This document shows, piece after piece, positions 17,858-25,977 of a stretch of DNA of 64,000 bases (positions are counted from its first letter, which is position 1; every line of letters starts with the position of its first letter). The notes beneath the pieces are model-generated. The model made no database searches. It worked only from the letters and a program-made list of their open reading frames with translations, and was not told the DNA's origin. The translations under genes and the position numbers were made by a program. Source of the stretch: Paracoccus sediminicola (GTDB lineage: Bacteria; Pseudomonadota; Alphaproteobacteria; Rhodobacterales; Rhodobacteraceae); contig NZ_CP115768.1 in the NCBI RefSeq assembly GCF_027912835.1, positions 744,001 to 808,000 on the forward strand, read 5' to 3'.

Positions 17858-18853
17858 ATGAAACAGACCATGAGCGTCGCGATCCGCGCAATTATTCGTA
17901 AGCGCGGTCCCGCAGCGGCAGCGATCCTGTCCCTGATCGGCGGCGGTGCTGCGTTTGGGCAGGAATTTTCGATGTCGGGGCCACCCTCGGGCGGTGCCAT
18001 AGACAAAAGCGGGGATGAGGCGCTTCAGGCCCTCATCCAGGACGTGGCCCCTGATTTCAAGCAGCTCGAATATATGGATGAGGAAACCGGCCTGACGCTC
18101 CCCTATAATCTCTTTGTGCCTGAAGGCGTGTCGGAGGGCGAAGCGCTTCCCCTCGTTTACTTCATCGCTGATGCGAGCGTGGTGGGACAGCAGGTAACCG
18201 CGCCGCTGGAACAGGGCTATGGCGGGCTGATCTGGGCCAGCGATGCGATGCAGGACGAACACCCGGCCATCGTACTGGTCCCTGAATTTCCCGAAGTCAT
18301 CATAGACGATCACGACGGGTTTCAGCGTTCGGATTATGTCGGTGTCGCGGAACGGCTTGTTCGCTCTGTCGCGGCCGATCAGGGTGCCGACACCGATCGG
18401 ATCTATGCAACCGGTCAGTCGATGGGGTGCATGACGCTGATGTATCTCAGCGCAGAAAACCCGGATCTCTTTGCGGCAGAGATGTTCGTATCAGGGCAAT
18501 GGGATCCGGCAGAACTGACCGGGCTGGCCGATGAAACCTTCTTCTATATCGTTGCTGCTGGCGATCCCAAGGCGTCGGCGGGTCAGGCCGAGCTGCGAAC
18601 GGCACTTCAGACGGATGGTGTATCTGTCAGCTCGGCCGAGTGGGACGCGGACTGGTCTCAGGAAGAGTTGTCACAGGCCACGGAGGAACTGGTGTCGCAG
18701 GGCAGCCGCCTCAACTTTGTTACCTTTACCGAAGGAAGTGTCATGCCCGAAGGGGTCGCCACACCAGAGAATGCGGGCGAACATATGTATTCCTTCGATC
18801 CCGCCTATCGTATCGACGCGGTTCGGGATTGGTTGTTCGCCCAGTCGAAATAG
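17858..18853 (+). CDS. Secreted alpha/beta-hydrolase (esterase/peptidase-like)
   Basis: A predicted periplasmic or secreted hydrolase of 331 residues. The N-terminus is basic and then hydrophobic with a likely signal-peptidase site after AAFG (about residue 34). The core has LPLVYFIADASVVG, then the nucleophile elbow TGQSMGCM with Ser188, followed by LSAENPDLFAAEMFVSGQWD. A His in GEHMYSFDPAY near the C-terminus is the likely catalytic base. The architecture resembles PHB-depolymerase/feruloyl-esterase-like proteins; substrate unknown. ATG at 17858 starts the signal peptide; ATG at 17846 is an alternative. The 272 bases upstream hold nothing I recognise. Confidence 0.78.
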   Translation: MKQTMSVAIRAIIRKRGPAAAAILSLIGGGAAFGQEFSMSGPPSGGAIDKSGDEALQALIQDVAPDFKQLEYMDEETGLTLPYNLFVPEGVSEGEALPLVYFIADASVVGQQVTAPLEQGYGGLIWASDAMQDEHPAIVLVPEFPEVIIDDHDGFQRSDYVGVAERLVRSVAADQGADTDRIYATGQSMGCMTLMYLSAENPDLFAAEMFVSGQWDPAELTGLADETFFYIVAAGDPKASAGQAELRTALQTDGVSVSSAEWDADWSQEELSQATEELVSQGSRLNFVTFTEGSVMPEGVATPENAGEHMYSFDPAYRIDAVRDWLFAQSK

Positions 18854-18986
18854 GCGCCGCTTTGCGCTTTCCGGTCGGGTTTTGCGGATGGCAATAACCG
18901 GCTGGTGGCGCGCGGGACGGTGCGTTCTGCGCCCGGCTGACCATCACGCAAGCGGCTTGTTGCCTTGTGCCGCGCGTCCGGTTGCC

Positions 18987-19015
18987 TTGACCCCCCGTCG
19001 CAAACCCCTCATATC
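18987..19015 (+). promoter_or_regulatory. Promoter of rnpB (-35/-10)
   Basis: TTGACC at 18987-18992, a 17-base spacer, and CATATC at 19010-19015. Transcription would start about 7 bases on, next to the first base pair of helix P1 of RNase P RNA at 19023, which is what a mature 5' end needs. Confidence 0.7.
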
Positions 19016-19022
19016 CCCCTTA

Positions 19023-19392
19023 CGCGGATGGCTGGATGACCGCGGGGGCGCGCCCCCGAGGAAAGTCCGGACTCCATGAGGCAACGGTGCCGGGTAACGC
19101 CCGGCGGGGGTAACCCCAGGGAAAGCGCAACAGAGAACAGACCGCCTGTGCCGGTCACAGGTAAGGGTGAAACGGTGGGGTAAGAGCCCACCGGGGGCGT
19201 GGCAACAGGCCCCGCTTGGCAAGCCCCACCGGGAGCAATGCCGAATAGGGATCTCGCGCCGGCAACGGCAGCGCCGCCTTGCGCCAGAAGATCCGGGTTG
19301 GCAGCTTGACGCAGGCAGTAATGCGCTGCGCAGAGGAATGGTCATCCAGGGGGCTCGCCCCCGGACAGAATCCGGCTTACAGGCCGTCCGCG
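19023..19392 (+). ncRNA. rnpB: RNase P RNA, class A
   Basis: Catalytic RNA of ribonuclease P, which trims the 5' ends of precursor tRNAs. The 5' core GAGGAAAGTCCGGACTCC (19058-19075) and the 3' core ending ACAGAATCCGGCTTACAGG are the universally conserved parts of bacterial RNase P RNA. The ends were set by helix P1, where 19024-19032 (GCGGATGGC) pairs with 19383-19391 (GCCGTCCGC) with one G-U. About 370 bases, normal for alphaproteobacteria. A promoter sits directly upstream. Exact ends may be off by a few bases. Confidence 0.95.
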
Positions 19393-19445
19393 TCTCGTTC
19401 CGCCTCAAGCGGCGCGAAAACCCGCCCGGGGCCCGTGTTTTCCGG

Positions 19446-19473
19446 TTGACATGCGCGGCGCGCGCGCTAAATA
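19446..19473 (+). promoter_or_regulatory. Promoter of rpmG
   Basis: TTGACA at 19446-19451, a 16-base GC-only spacer and TAAATA at 19468-19473, 59 bases before the rpmG start. The -35 is a perfect match to the sigma-70 consensus. Confidence 0.65.
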
Positions 19474-19531
19474 GCGGGCTTCATGAATTTTCACGGTGGC
19501 CGTTCGGCGCCGCCGCAGCAGGAGAAGCAAC

Positions 19532-19699
19532 ATGGCGAAGCCGGCGACGATCAAGATCCGCCTGAACTCGACGGCCGGGACCGGGCATTTCTATGTGACG
19601 AAAAAGAATGCCAAGAGCATGACCGAAAAGATGACGGTCAACAAATACGACCCGGTGGTCCGCAAGCATGTCGAATACAAGGAAGGCAAGATCAAGTAA
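19532..19699 (+). CDS. rpmG: 50S ribosomal protein bL33
   Basis: A 55-residue protein with the full bL33 sequence pattern: [25 protein letters not shown] and [18 protein letters not shown] at the C-terminus. It lacks the cysteine pairs of zinc-binding bL33 forms, so it is the C-minus type that needs no zinc. The start has GGAG 8 bases upstream. Own promoter and terminator, so a single-gene unit. Confidence 0.96.
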   Translation: MAKPATIKIRLNSTAGTGHFYVTKKNAKSMTEKMTVNKYDPVVRKHVEYKEGKIK

Positions 19700-19727
19700 G
19701 ATCGCCTGCCCCTCGACGTGATGACGA

Positions 19728-19752
19728 AACCGCGCTTCGGCGCGGTTTTTTT
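19728..19752 (+). terminator. Rho-independent terminator of rpmG
   Basis: Perfect 8-bp stem AACCGCGC/GCGCGGTT with a stable TTCG tetraloop, followed by five T (seven counting the stem end). It lies 29 bases after the rpmG stop. Confidence 0.92.
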
Positions 19753-19785
19753 ATGGTCGAAGGTGGCATGAGCGGCCACAGTGAT

Positions 19786-19828
19786 GGATATTTGGATCAG
19801 GGTGAACTTCATCCTGACGGAAATATCC
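19786..19828. repeat. Two head-to-head copies of a 21-base dispersed element
   Basis: The right copy (19808-19828, plus strand) reads TTCATCCTGA-N3-AAATATCC. The left copy (19786-19806) is its inverse and on the minus strand reads TTCACCCTGA-N3-AAATATCC. With one base between, they form a near-perfect palindrome. A third copy is at 41755-41775. All lie in convergent gene ends, here between rpmG and lnt. Function not known to me; a shared 3'-end or RNA-processing signal is one possibility. Confidence 0.7.
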
Positions 19829-19854
19829 CCGCCGGAGGCTCCATTCGGCGCCGC

Positions 19855-21381
19855 TCAGCGTCGCCGGTACCGCGCCGCGCCGAACAGCGCCGCCATCGCC
19901 AGAGCCAGCACCGGCCACGGTCCGAGCCGGGTCCAGAGTGTCGTCGGCAGCGCCGCAGGCAGGGCGGCGTCGATATGGCCGGTGGCGCCGAGCGGCAGGC
20001 TGGCTGTGATGCGTCCCAGAGGGTCGATCGCCGCGCTGATCCCGGTATTCGCCGCGCGCATCAGCGGCAGCCCCGATTCGATGGCGCGCAGCCGCGCCTG
20101 CGCCAGATGCTGATACGGCCCGGAAAATGTCCCGAACCATGCATCATTGGTGGCCTGCACCAGCCATTCGGCGCCGTCGACCGCGCGCAGATGCTGGGGA
20201 AAGATCGCCTCGTAGCAGATCAGCGGCTGCACCGGGGGCAGCCCGTCAGGCGTCATGACCTGCGGGCCGGGGCCGGGCGTATAGCCGAAACCCTGCTGCG
20301 CCGCGAAGGCCCCGATCCCTAGCTTCGAGAGCGCCGCGCCCCAGGGGATATATTCGCCGAAGGGGACAAGGTGGAACTTGTCATAGCTCTGCCGCACTGC
20401 GCCCTGCGGGGTGAGCTCGATCAGCGCGTTGTAATAGCGGTTCCCTTCGGCGCGCTGAATGCCCATCAGCACCGGCATGTCGGCGGTCCGGCCGATCACC
20501 GACAGTGCCTCGCCGCCATGATCGAGCAGAAAATTCACCGCGGTCTCGGGCCAGATCACCGCATCGGGGGCGGGGCCGTCCGGCGCGGCGGCGGTCTCGG
20601 TCAGCAGCCGGTCCCAGAAGATCTGCGCCCAGTCGGGGTCCCATTTCAGCGCCTGCTCGGCATTGGGCTGGACGAGGCGCAGCGTGGTTCCGGTCAGCGT
20701 CACCGGCGTGTCGAGTCGTTTCAGACCGCCCGCCCAGGCCATGGCGATCAGCAGCGCCGACAGCGCAGCGCCGGGCCAAACACCGCGCCAGCCCGGTTCC
20801 ACGCCCCGAAACAGCAGCGGCAGCGTTGCGGCGGTCGCGGTCAGCGCCGACAGCCCGACCGCGCCGATGAGGCTGGCCGCCTGTGCGGCGGGGGTGTCGA
20901 TCCAGACATGGCCCAGCAATGTCCAGGGGAAGCCGGTAAAAATCCATCCGCGCAGCCAGTCCGAGATCACCAGCCCGGCGGCGAAGGCGAGGGCGCGCGG
21001 CGCGCCGGGTGCGGCGATACGGCCCGCCAGCCAGCCGGGCACCGCCCAGAACAATCCTCCGCCGGTCGCCATAAGGATCAGCGCGAAGGGGGCCATCCAG
21101 CCATAGATCTCGGGTTCGACAAGGAAGGGCTCTACGATCCAGCTCAGCGCGACGGCAAAATAGCCGGTTCCGGCGGCGAGGGCGCGCAGGGCGCTGCGGC
21201 CCGCGCCATCGCTGGCACCGACGCGCCAGAACAGGGCACAGAGCGCGATCAGGGTGAGCGGCCATAATCCCCAGGGCGCGTGGCCGAGCGCCGCGGCGGC
21301 GCCGAGTCCGAGATCGGTGATCAGCGGCACCAGCCTGTTGCGGCGCGGCAGGGCGCGGTCAGAGAGGGCGCCGCCGGTCAT
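19855..21381 (-). CDS. lnt: Apolipoprotein N-acyltransferase
   Basis: Inner-membrane enzyme that adds the third acyl chain to the N-terminal Cys of lipoproteins. The 508 residues have about seven hydrophobic segments in the first 220, then a periplasmic nitrilase-like domain with the triad Glu279 (VIWPETAVNF), Lys335 (SYDKFHLVPFGEYIP) and Cys389 (PLICYEAIFPQ), matching the Glu-Lys-Cys order of E. coli Lnt. A final hydrophobic segment is at the C-terminus. It lies 11 bases downstream of the DEAD-box helicase gene on the same strand, so the two are probably co-transcribed. Confidence 0.96.
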   Translation of the reverse strand: MTGGALSDRALPRRNRLVPLITDLGLGAAAALGHAPWGLWPLTLIALCALFWRVGASDGAGRSALRALAAGTGYFAVALSWIVEPFLVEPEIYGWMAPFALILMATGGGLFWAVPGWLAGRIAAPGAPRALAFAAGLVISDWLRGWIFTGFPWTLLGHVWIDTPAAQAASLIGAVGLSALTATAATLPLLFRGVEPGWRGVWPGAALSALLIAMAWAGGLKRLDTPVTLTGTTLRLVQPNAEQALKWDPDWAQIFWDRLLTETAAAPDGPAPDAVIWPETAVNFLLDHGGEALSVIGRTADMPVLMGIQRAEGNRYYNALIELTPQGAVRQSYDKFHLVPFGEYIPWGAALSKLGIGAFAAQQGFGYTPGPGPQVMTPDGLPPVQPLICYEAIFPQHLRAVDGAEWLVQATNDAWFGTFSGPYQHLAQARLRAIESGLPLMRAANTGISAAIDPLGRITASLPLGATGHIDAALPAALPTTLWTRLGPWPVLALAMAALFGAARYRRR

Positions 21382-21392
21382 CGTCGCCGGCC

Positions 21393-23531
21393 TCAGCCTT
21401 CGCTGTCGCTGTCCGGTGCAGGGCTATGGCCCGGGGCTGCTGCCGCGTCCTGCGTCTCGGCAGCAGTCTCTTGGCTGTCCTCGGCCTTCTTGCGGCGCGG
21501 GCTGCGGCGCTTGGGCTTGGGCTTGTCCTCGGCAGTCGGCGCGTCATCGCCTGCCAAAGCGTCCGGCTGTGCCGCATCCTTCCCCGCCGCATCCTCTGCG
21601 GTCGCGGCCGTCTTGGCCTTGCTGCGGCTGGGGGTGCGGCGCGTGCGCTTTGCGGGCGCTTTCTTTTCGGGCTCCGGATCCGTGTCAGCGGCTGGCTCTG
21701 CCGTGGCGGTGTCCTCCTCCGCTTTGGTCTCGGCCTCGGATTTCCGCTTGCGGCTGCGGCGCGCCGGTTTCTTCGGCTCGGCGTCGGGCGCAGCATCTGC
21801 TTCGGGCGTGGCCTCGGCCTCTGCCGGTTGCGCCTCGGTCTGCGGCTGATCCGTCTGCTGCTCCGGCGCATCGTCCTTGCGGCTGCGCCGCTTGCGCTTG
21901 GGTTTCGGCGCCTCTTCGGCGGGCGCGTCCTGGGCCGGGGTTGCGTCGGATTTCTCGATCGCCGCATCCGTAGCGGCGAGCGCGCCGCTGAAGCTTTGCT
22001 TGAGGAATTCCGGGATGTGATCGCCCATGCCCGTAACGGCAGGCCCGCCATCGCCACGCCGACGGTCGTCGCGGCGCGAGGACTGGCCGCGCCGGTCCGA
22101 GGCGCGGTCGTCGCGTGATCTGTCGTCCCGCTTGCGATCGTCGCGCGACTTGCCGGAGGGTTTCTCGTCGCGGCTGCTGTCGCCGCGGCGCGGTTCGGGC
22201 GCGGCGGTTTCCTGGGCCGCGCTGTCGGGTTTGCTGCTTTCGGCGGCCGCAGTGTCGCGCTTGGCCTCGTCGCCGCGTTCCTCGCGGCGTTCATCCCGGC
22301 GGCTGCGCGAGCGCGAGCGGGTGCCGCCCTTGCCATCTCGCCCCGGGCGCGGCGCCGCTCTGGCGGAATCGGACAGCGAGAACCCTTCCGGCGGGTCCAT
22401 CCGAGGCAGGGTATGCTTCACCAGATTCTCGATGCCCGAGAGATATTTGTCATCCGAGGGCGTGGCGATGGAATAGGCCGTGCCCTTCCGGCCCGCGCGG
22501 CCGGTGCGCCCGATACGGTGGACATAATCCTCGGCATGAGAGGGCAGGTCGAAATTGAACACATGGCTGACGGCGGGAATATCCAGCCCGCGCGCCGCCA
22601 CATCCGAGGCAACCAGGAAGCGCAGCGTCCCCTCGCGGAACCCGTCGAGCGTGCGCATGCGCTGGCTTTGATCCAGATCGCCGTGGATCGGCGCGGCGTC
22701 GAGCCCGTGCTTTTTCAGCGATTTCGCGACGATATCGACTTCGGTCTTGCGGTTGCAGAAGATGATGGCGTTCTTCAGCCCCTCGCCCTCGGCCTCGATC
22801 AGCGCGCGCAGAAGCTCGCGCTTCTGCTTGGCGGTCTGGTCCTTGCGGGTCGGCGTGATCTCGATCAGCTTTTGCGTGATGGTGTCCGAGGTGGTGGCCT
22901 GACGCGCCACCTCGATCCGTTCCGGCGTGTGCAGGAAGGTGTTGGTGATCCGCTCGATCTCGGGCGCCATGGTGGCGCTGAAGAACAGCGTCTGGCGGGT
23001 GAAGGGCGTCAGCTGGAAGATGCGTTCGATATCGGGGATGAAGCCCATATCCAGCATGCGGTCGGCCTCGTCGACGACCATGACCTCGACCCCGGTCAGC
23101 AGCAGCTTGCCGCGTTCGAAATGATCCAGCAGACGGCCCGGCGTGGCGATCAGCACATCGACGCCCCGGTCGATCAGCTTGTCCTGTTCGCCGAAGGACA
23201 CCCCGCCGATCAGCAGCGCCTTGGTCAGGCGGGTGTTCTTGGCATAGATGTCGAAATTCTCGGCCACCTGCGCGGCCAGTTCGCGCGTCGGGCACAGCAC
23301 CAGACTGCGCGGCATCCGCGCCCGCGCCCGGCCCCGCGACAGGCGGGTGATCATCGGCAGGGTGAAGCTGGCGGTCTTGCCGGTGCCGGTCTGGGCGATG
23401 CCCAGAACGTCGCGGCCTTCGAGTGCGGGCGGGATCGCCCCGGCCTGGATCGGCGTCGGGGTTTCGTAACCCGCTTCGGCCACGGCCTTGAGAACTTTCG
23501 GATCGAGTTTGAGGTCGGAGAATTTTGTCAT
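21393..23531 (-). CDS. DEAD-box RNA helicase (RhlE type) with very long basic/acidic tail
   Basis: ATP-dependent RNA helicase, probably in ribosome assembly or mRNA decay. The core spans residues 1 to about 385: Q-motif TPTPIQ, Walker A AQTGTGKT (46-53), PTRELA, DEAD (154-157), SAT (FFSATM) and HRIGRTGRAGRKG (338-350), best fitting RhlE. The last about 325 residues are low-complexity: first Arg/Asp-rich (RSRSRRDERREERG), then Ala/Glu/Lys repeats with recurring PKPKRKRRSRK and KKPARRSRKRK blocks. At 712 residues it is much longer than a typical RhlE of about 400-500. Disordered basic tails of this kind bind RNA and can drive condensates; that role here is inference. Confidence 0.93.
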   Translation of the reverse strand: MTKFSDLKLDPKVLKAVAEAGYETPTPIQAGAIPPALEGRDVLGIAQTGTGKTASFTLPMITRLSRGRARARMPRSLVLCPTRELAAQVAENFDIYAKNTRLTKALLIGGVSFGEQDKLIDRGVDVLIATPGRLLDHFERGKLLLTGVEVMVVDEADRMLDMGFIPDIERIFQLTPFTRQTLFFSATMAPEIERITNTFLHTPERIEVARQATTSDTITQKLIEITPTRKDQTAKQKRELLRALIEAEGEGLKNAIIFCNRKTEVDIVAKSLKKHGLDAAPIHGDLDQSQRMRTLDGFREGTLRFLVASDVAARGLDIPAVSHVFNFDLPSHAEDYVHRIGRTGRAGRKGTAYSIATPSDDKYLSGIENLVKHTLPRMDPPEGFSLSDSARAAPRPGRDGKGGTRSRSRSRRDERREERGDEAKRDTAAAESSKPDSAAQETAAPEPRRGDSSRDEKPSGKSRDDRKRDDRSRDDRASDRRGQSSRRDDRRRGDGGPAVTGMGDHIPEFLKQSFSGALAATDAAIEKSDATPAQDAPAEEAPKPKRKRRSRKDDAPEQQTDQPQTEAQPAEAEATPEADAAPDAEPKKPARRSRKRKSEAETKAEEDTATAEPAADTDPEPEKKAPAKRTRRTPSRSKAKTAATAEDAAGKDAAQPDALAGDDAPTAEDKPKPKRRSPRRKKAEDSQETAAETQDAAAAPGHSPAPDSDSEG

Positions 23532-23742
23532 ATGCGTCCATTCGCCGCGTCTTGAGGCGCAGGTGAAAAAATGGGACGCAGTCTCACGCCCCTCGCTTGA
23601 CCGCCGGATGCGGACGGGTTTGCCCTAGCTTAATAGGGGCCGGGCGTCAATATTGCAGCACCGCGGCGCGGGCCATGTGTCTTGAATGGAACAGAATCAG
23701 CCCGTAAGCGGTTGCGCCGCAGAGATTCGAGGGAAAGTGGAC

Positions 23743-25872
23743 ATGGCAGTTGAAGGAGCGGGCGGGCTGAGCCCGGTCGAGGCGTTTGCTCTGGTCGGCA
23801 TGGTCGGCGTCGGAGCGCAGTGGCTGGCATGGAAGTTCCGCCTTCCCGGCATCGTGGTGATGCTGGCGGCGGGGCTGATCCTCGGGCCGTTCACCGGGAT
23901 CTTCATCCCCGAGCGCGATATCGGCGATCTCGTCGGTCCGATGATTTCGCTGGCGGTGGCGGTGATCCTGTTCGAAGGGGGGCTGACGCTGAATTTCAAG
24001 CAGCTCGCCGATGCCGCGCCGGGGGTGCGGCGCCTGGTCTTTATCGGCGCGCCGCTCGGCTGGTTCCTGTCGTCGCTGGCGCTGGCCTATATCGCCGGGC
24101 TGAGCTGGCAATCGGCCATCGTCTTCGGCGGGGTCATGATCGTCACCGGCCCGACCGTCATCGCGCCGCTGCTGCGCACGGCAAAACTCTTCAACCGCCC
24201 CGCCCAGCTTCTGCAATGGGAAGGCATCGTCAACGACGCGGTAGGCGCGCTCGTCGCCGTCATCGCGCTGGAGGTGGTGCTGGTCCGCCAGCAGGAATTA
24301 TCCGCGGGCGAAGCGGTCTGGACCGTGGCCTCGGGCGTGGTGTTTGCGACGCTGGTCGGCTTTGCCGGTGCGGTCGGGATCGTCAAGGCGTTTCAGCGCT
24401 CGCTGGTGCCGGAATACATGAAGGTGCCGCTGCTTTTCGTCGTGGTGATCGCGGCCTTCGCGGTGTCGGATATGGTGCTGCATGAATCGGGTCTGCTGGC
24501 GGTGACAGTGATGGGGCTGGTGATCGCCAATGCCGATCTGCCGTCCTACACCGAGATTTACCGCTTCAAGGAACAGGCGACCACGCTGCTGCTGTCGGGT
24601 GTCTTCATCCTGCTGGCGGCGGGCGTCAATCTCGAGATGCTGTCGCTGCTCAACTGGCGCTCGGCGCTGTTTATCCTTGCCGTCATCCTTCTGGTCCGGC
24701 CGGCAACGGTGCTGGCCTCTTTGTCGTGGACCTCGATCCCGTGGAAGGAGAGGCTGCTCGTCGCCTTTACCGGGCCGCGGGGGGTGGTGCTGCTGGCGAT
24801 CTCGGGCATCTTTGCCGAACGGCTTGTGGCCGAAGGGATCGAGGATGGCGCCGTGTTGCAACCGCTGGCCTTTGTGCTGGTGCTGACCACGGTGATCCTG
24901 CACGGCTTCGGGCTGAAACCGCTGGCCAACCGGCTGGGTCTGAGTTCGGGCGAGCAGCCGGGGCTGATCATCGTCGGCGGCTCGGCCTTTTCGACGGGGC
25001 TGGCGACCGCGCTCGGCAATGCCGATGTCAAGGTGCTGGTCACCGATCCCAACCGGGGCATGCTGCGCTCGGCCCGGCAGGCGGGGGTGCCGATCTATTA
25101 CGGGGACATCCTGTCCGAAGCGGCCGAGCACGGGGTGGAGTTCATCACCTATTCGACCATTCTGGCCGCGTCGGACAACGACGCCTATAACACGCTGGTC
25201 GCCACCGACCTCGCGCCGGAATTCGGCCGCGATTCGATCTGGCAGATCTCGCGCGCCAAAGAGGACCGGGCGCGGCATTCCCTGCCTAGCCAGCTTGGCG
25301 GGCAAGGCGTGAATGGCGGCCGGACGCTCGCGCAATATCTGGAATTGCTCGCCGATGGCTGGATCTTCCGCACCACTCGGCTGACCGAGGAATATACTTA
25401 CGCAGACTGGAAAGAGGCCCGCGAAGGGGCGATCCCGCTTGCCATCGTCGAAGAAAGCGAGGTGCGTTTCGTCGGGCGCGACGAAGAGCCGGAGGGCCGT
25501 CCGGGAATGCGGATCATCTCGATGATCCCGCCCGAGATCGCGGAAAAGATCCGCCGCGAATCCGACGAGGTCAGCAAGGAGCGGGAACTGGCCCGCGAAG
25601 AGGCCAAGGCGGTGCGCAAGGGTGCTGGTTCGGGCAGCCTGCGCGAGGATGACAGCAGCGACCCGGTGGACGCCTCGGATGATGAGGTGCTGGGCGAGGA
25701 CGGCCATGATCCGGCAACCGAACATGACGCCAATGGCGGCGACGGCGCGGCGGGCAGGCCCGCGGCGGACGATCATAGCGACGCGTTCCGCCATGACAGC
25801 GGCGCCTATTACGGCGGTACCGAGAACCCGGGACCGGATGCGGGCGCCGAGGACGGGCCGGGCAAGGGCTGA
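23743..25872 (+). CDS. CPA1-type cation:proton antiporter with RCK domain
   Basis: A 709-residue membrane protein. Residues about 10-410 form a sodium/proton-exchanger domain of many hydrophobic helices, with FEGGLTLNFKQL, VTGPTVIAPLLR, GIVNDAVGALVAV (the N-D ion-binding pair) and the conserved TGPRGVVLLA. A nucleotide-binding RCK_N-like domain follows (GLIIVGGSAFSTGLATALG, then VLVTDP and YYGDILSE), then a helical part and a Gly/Asp/Glu-rich tail. It would exchange Na+ or K+ for H+ under nucleotide control. An upstream ATG at 23686 lacks a ribosome site; ATG at 23743 follows GAGGGAAAG and is preferred. Diverges from the helicase gene. Confidence 0.9.
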   Translation: MAVEGAGGLSPVEAFALVGMVGVGAQWLAWKFRLPGIVVMLAAGLILGPFTGIFIPERDIGDLVGPMISLAVAVILFEGGLTLNFKQLADAAPGVRRLVFIGAPLGWFLSSLALAYIAGLSWQSAIVFGGVMIVTGPTVIAPLLRTAKLFNRPAQLLQWEGIVNDAVGALVAVIALEVVLVRQQELSAGEAVWTVASGVVFATLVGFAGAVGIVKAFQRSLVPEYMKVPLLFVVVIAAFAVSDMVLHESGLLAVTVMGLVIANADLPSYTEIYRFKEQATTLLLSGVFILLAAGVNLEMLSLLNWRSALFILAVILLVRPATVLASLSWTSIPWKERLLVAFTGPRGVVLLAISGIFAERLVAEGIEDGAVLQPLAFVLVLTTVILHGFGLKPLANRLGLSSGEQPGLIIVGGSAFSTGLATALGNADVKVLVTDPNRGMLRSARQAGVPIYYGDILSEAAEHGVEFITYSTILAASDNDAYNTLVATDLAPEFGRDSIWQISRAKEDRARHSLPSQLGGQGVNGGRTLAQYLELLADGWIFRTTRLTEEYTYADWKEAREGAIPLAIVEESEVRFVGRDEEPEGRPGMRIISMIPPEIAEKIRRESDEVSKERELAREEAKAVRKGAGSGSLREDDSSDPVDASDDEVLGEDGHDPATEHDANGGDGAAGRPAADDHSDAFRHDSGAYYGGTENPGPDAGAEDGPGKG

Positions 25873-25977
25873 TACCGACCCGGCGGCACACGGTGAAGTG
25901 AAGCGCCGTGTGTCGCCAGGCTTTGCCACGCCGTGCCGGGCTGGGGCATGATTTCCCTGTGGAAACCAGAGGATGCC

